DNA of 64,000 nt from Martinezella lusitana (GTDB lineage: Bacteria; Pseudomonadota; Alphaproteobacteria; Rhizobiales; Rhizobiaceae): assembly GCF_014207095.1 (NCBI RefSeq), contig NZ_JACHBG010000023.1:21408-85407 (forward strand), in the 5' to 3' direction. Position numbers and translations under genes: made by a program. The notes under the pieces are model-generated. The model ran no database searches. It worked only from the letters and a program-made list of their open reading frames with translations, and was not told the origin of the DNA. How positions within the stretch are numbered: the first letter of the stretch is position 1; the number at the start of each line of letters is the position of its first letter. Positions 28,045 through 37,000 of the stretch are shown piece after piece.

Positions 28045-29433
28045 ATGAGAAATCAGAAAGAAGCCACTTGGTCGCCGCTATTCAAGGAGGCGGTCTCCAG
28101 GGATTTCGAGAGCTTTCACGAGTGCCTTGACCAGGACAAGCGCATCGCGCTGCACGATGTTGCCGGATCGAAGGTCCACGCCGAGATGCTTGCCCGCGCC
28201 GGCATTCTGACCGCTGACGAAAACGGCAAAATCCAGACCGGTCTCGACCAGGTGGCCGAAGAGATGCGTTCGGGTGCCTTCGAATGGAAGACCGAACTCG
28301 AAGACGTCCATACCAATGTCGAAGATCGCTTGATCGCACTGATCGGCGATGCCGGCAAGAAGCTGCATACCGCAAGATCGCGCAACGATCAGGTGGCGAC
28401 GGACATTCGTCTCTATGCCCGCGAGCAACTGGATCTTCTCGCCGACGATCTGAAGACTCTGATCGGCGCCTTTGTGGATCTGGCTGAAAAACACGCCGAT
28501 GCGATCATGCCCGGCTTCACGCATTTGCAGGTGGCGCAGCCTGTCACTTTCGGCCATCATCTCATGGCCTATGTCGAAATGTTCCTGCGCGATCTCGATC
28601 GAGTCGGCGCGGCGCGCGAACGGCTCAACATCTCGCCGCTTGGCGCTGCGGCGCTTGCGGGTACGGGCTATCCGATCGATCCCGAATACAGTGCCTCCAA
28701 GCTTGGCTTCTCTACGTCCTTTGCCAACTCGCTCGACGCCGTATCCGATCGAGATTATGTCGTCGATGTCTGCAGTGCCGGCTCTATCATCATGGGACAC
28801 CTGTCGCGCTTCAGCGAGGAAGTCATCCTCTGGTGCACGCCGATGTTCGATTTCATCGAGGTCGGCGATCAATTCTGCACCGGTTCCTCGATCATGCCGC
28901 AGAAGCGCAATCCGGATCTGGCCGAGCTGGTGCGTGGTAAGGCCGCCCGTGTCATGGGCAATCTCGCCTTCTCCGCAGCCTTGATGAAAAGCCAGCCGCT
29001 TGCCTTCAACAAGGACCAGCAGGAATCGAAGCCGCCGCTGACCGATACACTTGAGACCGTGCGCGCCGCCGTCAGCGTCACGGCGCAGATGATCCCGACC
29101 ATTACCGTCAAGCACGCAAAGATGCTCGTGGCTGCCAATCAGGGCTATTCGACCGCAACCGATCTTGCCGATTATCTCGTCCGCGCTGGCCTGCCGTTCC
29201 GCGATGCGCATCACGCCGTCGCCGCGATCGTCGGTGCGGCTCGCGACAAGGCCCTTCCGACGCTCTCGGAGCTTTCCCTTGCCGAGATGCAGGCCTTCGC
29301 GCCTGGTGTTCGCGAGGATGTCTTCGAAGTGCTGACCGTGGAAGGTTCTGTCGCCAGCCGCGATCATAAGGGCGGCACGGCGCCGCGAAGGGTCCGGCAA
29401 GCCATCGAGACAGTTCGTCGGTCGATCGCCTGA
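28045..29433 (+). CDS. Argininosuccinate-lyase-like C-N lyase
   Basis: A 462-residue protein from the ATG at 28045 with AAGGGA upstream; ATG 28000 is an alternative. HTARSRNDQVATD and the signature GSSIMPQKRNPD put it in the fumarase/aspartase superfamily, ArgH branch. With no other arginine gene nearby, and in an operon with an importer and a MmgE/PrpD protein, it is more likely catabolic. A likely reaction releases fumarate from an N-substituted aspartate, like iminodisuccinate or EDDS lyases. It could still be a spare ArgH. Confidence 0.85.
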   Translation: MRNQKEATWSPLFKEAVSRDFESFHECLDQDKRIALHDVAGSKVHAEMLARAGILTADENGKIQTGLDQVAEEMRSGAFEWKTELEDVHTNVEDRLIALIGDAGKKLHTARSRNDQVATDIRLYAREQLDLLADDLKTLIGAFVDLAEKHADAIMPGFTHLQVAQPVTFGHHLMAYVEMFLRDLDRVGAARERLNISPLGAAALAGTGYPIDPEYSASKLGFSTSFANSLDAVSDRDYVVDVCSAGSIIMGHLSRFSEEVILWCTPMFDFIEVGDQFCTGSSIMPQKRNPDLAELVRGKAARVMGNLAFSAALMKSQPLAFNKDQQESKPPLTDTLETVRAAVSVTAQMIPTITVKHAKMLVAANQGYSTATDLADYLVRAGLPFRDAHHAVAAIVGAARDKALPTLSELSLAEMQAFAPGVREDVFEVLTVEGSVASRDHKGGTAPRRVRQAIETVRRSIA

Positions 29434-29505
29434 GCGCATCGGTTGCCATTCCACCCACATGCTTTAATGCTTGCCGTTCGAGACAGCAAATAAGCCGGGT
29501 AGGGA

Positions 29506-30447
29506 ATGGAGCCGAGGTTCGATCACAACAGGTTACCGCCGCTGCAGACGCTGCAGACATTTTCCGTTGTCGCGGAAACGGGCAGCTTCACGGCGGCGGC
29601 GGCAGAACTCAATCTGAGCCAAAGCGCGATCAGCCGTCAGGTGCAGCAGCTCGAGCACTATTTTGGCTGCAGCCTGTTCGAGCGTCATACGCGCAAGGTG
29701 GCGCTGACGGAACGCGGCATGGCGCTGATCCCGATCGTCGATGGTCTGCTCGCCTCGCTGAAGACCTCATTCGAGGCGACGCGAACAACCGTGCGGTCGC
29801 TGACCATCCGCATGCCACCGACCTTTGCGCGCAAATGGTTCCTGCCGCGCCTGCCGGATCTTCACAGCCATCATGAAGACCTGAATATCAATATCGATAC
29901 CGCCTGGTTCCTGAGGCCAACTTTTTCGGTCGGCGATATCGACATGCTGATCACCTACGGCAATGGCCGCTGGCCCGGTATGGATGTGCTGCCGCTACTG
30001 CGGGAGCAGCTGACCCCGATGTGCTCGCCGCAGTTTCTATCGAAACTCGGCGATCCGCCTGAGGTCAAAAACCTGCAGAATTGCGTTCTGCTGCATTCCA
30101 ATCCGCGTCATAGCGACTGGACCCTTTGGCTGCAGGCCGACGGCGCCTATTCGTTCCAGGCCGCCCGTCATCAGGTCTTCGACACCCAGGATTTCGCGAT
30201 GACCGCTGCCGCGAGCGGCTATGGCGTGACAATGGGCGATCTCGCCTTTTCGCGGCAGGATCTGGAAAGCGGTGAGCTGGTTGCTCCATTCGAGCGGATC
30301 ATCGAGAGCGGTTACGGCTACTACGCACTCTGGCCGGCTCGCGCCGAAGCGCGCCAGAAAGTGCGCGCCTTTTCCGACTGGCTCGGGCACACCTGCAACG
30401 CGGGTCCGGACGGCTTTGACAAAGATCGAACCGAGGCTTCGGCGTAG
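29506..30447 (+). CDS. LysR-family regulator, GcvA type
   Basis: A 313-residue protein. LQTFSVVAETGSFTAAAAEL then LSQSAISRQVQQLEHYFG is the winged helix, residues 15-60. LPPLQTLQTF and the WFLRP region follow GcvA-like regulators. It is 72 bases downstream of the lyase gene in the same direction, so it probably senses the operon's substrate. Confidence 0.9.
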   Translation: MEPRFDHNRLPPLQTLQTFSVVAETGSFTAAAAELNLSQSAISRQVQQLEHYFGCSLFERHTRKVALTERGMALIPIVDGLLASLKTSFEATRTTVRSLTIRMPPTFARKWFLPRLPDLHSHHEDLNINIDTAWFLRPTFSVGDIDMLITYGNGRWPGMDVLPLLREQLTPMCSPQFLSKLGDPPEVKNLQNCVLLHSNPRHSDWTLWLQADGAYSFQAARHQVFDTQDFAMTAAASGYGVTMGDLAFSRQDLESGELVAPFERIIESGYGYYALWPARAEARQKVRAFSDWLGHTCNAGPDGFDKDRTEASA

Positions 30448-31061
30448 CGTTACTTTCGGCGAAATGAGAGATTTTCGCCCCTCCTTGAGCCGACAGACGA
30501 GGAGGTGACTCGGGCACCGGTTGTTGTTCGTGATCCATCGCTAGCCCTGTCATGCCTTGTTTATATCGAACGACAGCACACGCTCGATTCGCGGAAGCCG
30601 TCGGTTTTGATAGCAGTGTCCTCCTCACCGACAATTGTGGATGCCATCTTCATCAACGCGATATATCTGAATAAACGAGGTATTCGGAGCTGAGATAGCG
30701 GGCAACGGTTCTATTCCACTTCGAGAGCAGAAAAGATGCCAGCGAACTTGGCGCCTCCGCGCTAATCGCGGAATGAGCTCTTTCGAGGGGATAGGCCTTC
30801 GTCATCGGCCAAGCGAATCGTCCCAGCCAGCCCGAGGATTGCAGGCCCTCGCCAGCGTCTCGAACATCAATTTTCGATCGCATGTCAAAAATGGATGTGG
30901 CCCTTTGGCAGAATATTCCTAACGTCACCGGAAACGGCGATGTGAGGGCGACTGGTTTAGCGTGATGCGCCGGCGCTCGCTCTTGGTGTGCCGAACGAAT
31001 GGACGATGAAAGGGAGTGGCGTGCGGCTTTGGTTGCCGGCCTCCTGCTGAAGGTGATGGCA
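30448..31061. other. Intergenic stretch before the giant exoprotein gene
   Basis: No gene is accepted. A minus-strand frame at 30653-31084 overlaps the exoprotein start and shows no family signature. The exoprotein promoter is expected within the last 150 bases. AAGGTG sits at 31050-31055 as ribosome site. Confidence 0.35.
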
Positions 31062-34000
31062 ATGACCAGACAGACGACCCGCATGACGCTGTCCCATAAG
31101 ACCCGTCTCGTTGCGCTGCTTGCCTCGACGGCACTGGTGCATTCGACGGCGGTGCTGGCGCAGTCGCTGCCTTCAGGCGGTCAGGTGGCAGCCGGCAGTG
31201 CGACGATCGGGTCGCCATCGGCAGGGGCTCTGACGATCAACCAGACGAGCGGCAGCGCCGTCGTCAACTGGCAGAGCTTTGACGTCGGCAAGGGCAACCG
31301 CGTCACCTTCGTCCAGCCGGATGCCAATTCAGCCATCCTCAATCGCGTCACCGGTCAGACGAGTTCGACCATATCAGGTCAGATCAATGCTAATGGCCAG
31401 GTCTATCTGATCAATCCGAACGGCATTGCCATTTCCAATTCAGGCACGGTCAAGGCCGGCGCCTTCGTCGCCTCGACGCTCGGCATCTCCGATGACGATT
31501 TCATGGGTGGCAAGCGGACGTTTACCGGCAATGGCGCCTCGGCGCCGGTGACGAATGCCGGTGCGATCACGATTAACCGCGGCGGCTATATGGCGCTGAT
31601 CGGCGGCACGGTCGCCAATTCCGGTGTCATCACCGTGCCGATGGGCAAGGCAGCACTCGGGTCGGGCGAGCAGGCAACGCTTGATCTGTCCGGCGACGGC
31701 TTTCTGCAGGTGGCAGTGCCGACCAAGGCTAAAGGTAGTGGGGCACTGGTCGACAATAGCGGCAAGATTTCTGCCAGAGGCGGGACGGTACAGCTCACCG
31801 CAGCAGCGGCGAGAGACATGGCGCGCCAGGCGGTCAACATGTCGGGCACGATCGAGGCGAGGGGTGTCTCGGGCAGAAGCGGCGATATCGTGCTGTCGGG
31901 TGGCGATGGCGAGATGGCGATCTCAGGCAAGATCGATGCCAGCAGCAAGCATGGCACCGGCGGCAAGGTGCAGGTGACCGGCCGCAAGATCACGCTTGCC
32001 AATGCGAAGATCAATGCCTCTGGCAAGACCGGTGGCGGCACGGTCAATATCGGCGGCAACCGCCAGGGCAAGGGGACGCTGCAGCATGCCGAGACGCTGA
32101 CGGTTGATGCCAACACCGTCATCAATGCCGATGCGGTCACGACAGGCCATGGCGGCAATGTCGTTCTGTGGTCGGATGATCTGACCCGCTTTGCCGGCAC
32201 GATCACGGCGAAGGGCGGTTCGATCTCCGGCAATGGCGGCGAGGTGGAGGTCTCCGGCAAGGCGAAACTCTCCTACACCGGCCTGACCGATCTGACCGCC
32301 ACTCACGGTTCGTTCGGCAATCTGCTGCTCGATCCCTATAATGTGACGATCTCGACGGCGACGGACAGCAATTCCTCCGGCTTCACGGCGACAGGCAATG
32401 ACAGCATCATCAATGTCAACACGCTGACCAATGCGCTCGCAACTGCCAATGTTACGGTGACGACGGGCTCGTCGTCGGATGCCACCAATCCGCAGGCCGG
32501 CACCATCACCGTCGCGGCGCCGATCGCCTGGACCTCCGGCTCGACGCTGACGCTGAATGCCGCCTCGGACATCAACATCAACGCGGCGATCACCGCCACG
32601 ACCGGCGGACTGACGCTCGCCTCGGGCGGCACGATCTCCGCACCGGCTGCCGTCAGCATCGGCGGCACCTTCAACCTCACCTCGGGCAACTGGGTGCAGA
32701 ACACGGCCGCACTGCCCACCTACTCAGCCAAGGACTTCCAGCTCACCGGCGGATCCTTCCTGCGCGTCACCGGCGGCGACGGCTCAAGCGCCACACCCTA
32801 TACGCTCGCCGATGTCTACGGCCTGCAGGGCATCGGGTCGTCCGGCGCATCACTGGCCGCCAAGTGGACGCTCGCCAACAATATCGATGCCTCCGGTACC
32901 GCCAACTGGAATGCAGGCGCAGGGCTCAATCCCATCGGAACCTATTCCGTGACCTTTTCGGGCGTCTTCGATGGTGCGAGCCACATTATTACCGGCCTGA
33001 CGGTCAATCGAGCGGCTAGTTTTCTCGGGCTATTCGGTAACTCGGCGGGAACCATCCAAAACATCGGGCTGACCAGCGAGTTTATCAATGGCTACTCCTA
33101 TACGGGAGGATTGGTCGGTAACAATACCGGCACGATCAATAACGCTTTCACGACCGGCACCGTCAACAGCATACAATATGTCGGAGGGCTGACTGGATGG
33201 AATTCCGGTTCGATTAACAACAGCTCCGCCACCACTGCGGTCTCAGGCAGCTATGATGTCGGCGGATTGGTCGGTCACAATCATGGATCGATCAGCAATA
33301 GTTACGCCGCCGGCGCAACTTACGGCTCGAATACCTATGCCGGTGGTCTGGCCGGCTTCGATGATGGCACAATCAAATTTGCCTATGCCACTGGCTCCGT
33401 AAGCGGCAATACATATGTTGGCGGCCTAGTGGGGTATAATGATTCCGGAAGCTCCATAGATAATGCCTATGCCACGGGCGCAGTTAGCGGGAGCGTCGCC
33501 GTCGGCGGCCTGGTGGGCCGAAACTTCTATAGCACCATCACCAACAGCTTCTGGGATGTCTTCACGACCGGGCTATTCAATGGCTCCGGCCAATCCTTTT
33601 TCGGCATGTTCCGGGCGATCGGCCTCACGACCGAACAGATGCGCGATTCGGCCAACAACGCCACGAACTACGCGGGCTGGGATTTCGCCAACACTTGGTA
33701 TCAGTCCGGCAATATGCGCCCGATCCTGCGCTCGGAGGCTGCAACCGCCAACGCGAACGGCATAGCCACGATCAACAATCTGCATCAACTCGCACTGATC
33801 AGCGTCAATCCGTCGGGCAACTATGTGCTCAGCGCCGACATCGATGCCTCGGCCACCGCAGGCACCAATGCCTCCGGCGTCTGGGATTCAGTGAACGATA
33901 TAGATGGCGGCTGGCAGCCGATTGTCACCTTCACTGGCAGCCTGGACGGCGCGGCTCACACGATCAGCGGGTTGACCTCCTCTTCGGGCGGCCTGTTCGG

Positions 34001-37000
34001 AACCATCGGCGGTGGCGCTAGCGTCAGCAATCTCTCGCTTAAAGCCGCCGACATCAAAGCCTATACTCCGTTGGCGGCGATGCTTGCGAGCGCCAACGCG
34101 GGCTCCATTACGTCCGTATCGGTGAGCGGAACCGTGTTGGGCGGCTTGGATGCCGGTGGCCTCGTGGGCAGCAACAGCGGCACGATCATCTCATCCTCCG
34201 CGAGCGGATCGGTGACAGGCAGCGGAGATCTCGGCGGCCTTGTCGCCAACAACAGCGGCTCCATTTCGGGCTCCAGCACGTCTGCTTCCGTTACCGGCGA
34301 GACCTATGGTGGATCCGAGGGACGCGGCGGACTGATCGGCCGCAACAGTGGCACCATCTCCAATTCCTTCGCCACAGGCATCCTAAGCGACCTCAGTGCT
34401 ATTTCGTGGGGCGGTCTTGTGGGTATCAATACCGCAACGGGTATTATCAACCAGTCCTACGCGTCTGGTTCCGCGAATATTGCCTACGCCCTTTACAGCG
34501 GCGGTCTCGTTGGGCTGAACAATGGCAGCATCACACAATCCTTTGCCACGGGCGGCATTGGCGGGTATGCAAACGAATTTACCGGCGGCCTCGCGGGGTA
34601 TAACACAGGGATTATCTCGCAGTCTTATGCTCTGGGTTCCGTGAGTGGCAGCAAAGCAGGCGGGCTGGTCGGATATAACACCTCCACCGGCCAGATCAGC
34701 CACTCCTATGCGGCCGTGTCGGCCAGTCGCGGCGGTCTTGCCGCGTTCAACGACGGCACAATCACCAATTCGTTCTGGAACCTGACCGTTTCGGGCCGAC
34801 CTGCGGCCTCCGGCGGGGGCAGCGGCACGATCACCGGCACGACCGGCCTGACGACGGATCAAATGGCTAATCCGTTCCTCTTCATCGACGCCGGCTGGGA
34901 TTTCGGTTTGATCTGGGCGATGTCGAAGACTGGCGGCGCGCCGGTGCTGCGCGGCCTGACCTCCGACCCGATATTAAATTACTACGTCCGTCTGAGCGGT
35001 AACACCTCATCGATCTACGGTGATGTGGCCTCGGTCTCCGGCATCGCGCTTGATGGTTATGGAACCGGCAATGTCAGCATCGGCTGGGGTAGCGCCGCCA
35101 ACGTCGGCACCTACGCCTATGGCGACGCCAATGTACTGGCGCTTAGCTATTCCACCGGAGTAGCCAGCGACTATTATATCGATTACGGCTCGGGCAGTCT
35201 GACCATCAACAAGCGGGTGATCTCGCTCTCCGGCAGCCGCACCTATGACGGTACGACCAGTGTCTCCGCTGGCAATCTGACACTTTCCAACCTTGCCAAC
35301 GGCGAGACTCTGACGCTCTCGGGCATAGGTTCGATGGCCGATAAGAATGCAGGCTCGGGCAAGGCGGTTTCGCTCGGTTCGCTCTCGCTCGACGATGGCT
35401 CGGGCCTTGCCTCGAACTATACGCTGATCGGCGGCACCGACACGGTCGATATCAGCAAGGCGACGATCTCGTCGATCTCAGGCATTACGGCCTTGGGCAA
35501 GACCTATGACGGCAACACGACTGCGACGCTGAACACGGGTAGCGCCGTCTTCAATGGCATGCTCGTCGGCGACAGCCTGACGCTCGGCACTGGCGTCACC
35601 GGCGCCTTCTCCGACAGGAATGTCGGCGCCGGCAAGACTGTGACGATCTCGGGCCTCATGCTCAACGGTACGGATGCCGGCAACTATACGCTTGCCCTGG
35701 ATACGGCGACGACGACGGCCGATATCACCAAGGCGACGATCTCTTCGATCACTGGCATCACGGCTTCGGGCAAGACCTATGACGGTACCACGAGTGTCGT
35801 CCTGAACACCTCTGGTGCAGGCTTCTCCGGCATGGTCGGTGGCGACGCATTGACAGTCGCGACCTCAACCGGCGCCTTCGCCGACAAGAACGCCGGCATC
35901 GGCAAGGTGGTCAACATCTCCGGCATGACGCTTGGCGGCGCCGACGCAGGCAACTATACGCTCGCTTTGGATACAGCGACGACGACGGCAGACATCGCCA
36001 GGGCGACGATCTCCTCGATCACCGGCATCACCGCCAACAACAAGACCTATGACGGCAACACGACGGCAACGCTGAACACATCGGGTGCGGGCTTTACCGG
36101 CATGCTCGGTGGCGACGTTCTGACGGTTGCGACCTCGAGCGGCACCTTCTCCGACAAGAATGCCGGCGCCGGAAAGACCGTTGGCATCACCGGGTTGACG
36201 CTCGGCGGCACGGATGCGGGCAACTACACACTCGTCTCCCACATCGCAGCGACGACGGCGGATATCGCCAAGGCCTATGTGGCTTTCGGCGGCACCAGCG
36301 TCAACACCAAGACCTATGACGGGACGACCGCGGCCAGCGTCAATATTTACACGATACCGATCAGCGGCGATGACATGCATGTTGGCTACACCAGCGCCAA
36401 CTTCTCCGACAAGAATGCCGGCACGTCCAAGACGGTCGCCGTCGATGGACTTTACATAACCGGCGCGGATGCCGGCAATTACCAGCTTGGCATCACCAGC
36501 ACGACCAGCTACGGCACCATAACGCCTGCGATCATCACTTCGATCGGCGGCATCACCGCCGGCAACAAGGCCTATGACGGCACCACCGATGCGCCGCTCG
36601 ATACGTCTGGCGCCGTCTTCAACGGCATGATCCAGGGTGACAATCTGACGGTCGCCACCGCGCTCGGCGCCTTCTCCGATAAGAATGCCGGCGCCGGGAA
36701 GACGGTCGACATCTCCGGCCTGACCTTGGGTGGTGCTGACGCGTATAACTACAGGCTCAACATAAACACGGCCTCAGCCATTGCTAATATCGGCCAGCGC
36801 GTGATCAGCCTTTCGGGCAGCCGCACCTATAACGGCTCGGTCAATCTCGATGCCTCGATCTTCGCACTGTCGAACCTGGTGGGGGGCGAGACGCTGGCGC
36901 TGTTGGGCACCGGCACCATGGCCGACAAGAATGCCAGCTCGGGCAAGGCGGTGACGCTCGCCTCATTGATGCTGGGCGACAGCATCCAAGGCGACGGCGG

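Noticed and set aside
30653..31084. Minus-strand 143-codon frame upstream of the exoprotein
   Set aside because: It overlaps the exoprotein signal-peptide region and shows no family signature.
31586..32719. Minus-strand frames opposite the exoprotein
   Set aside because: Shadow frames of a repetitive coding region; the plus-strand frame has clear domains.
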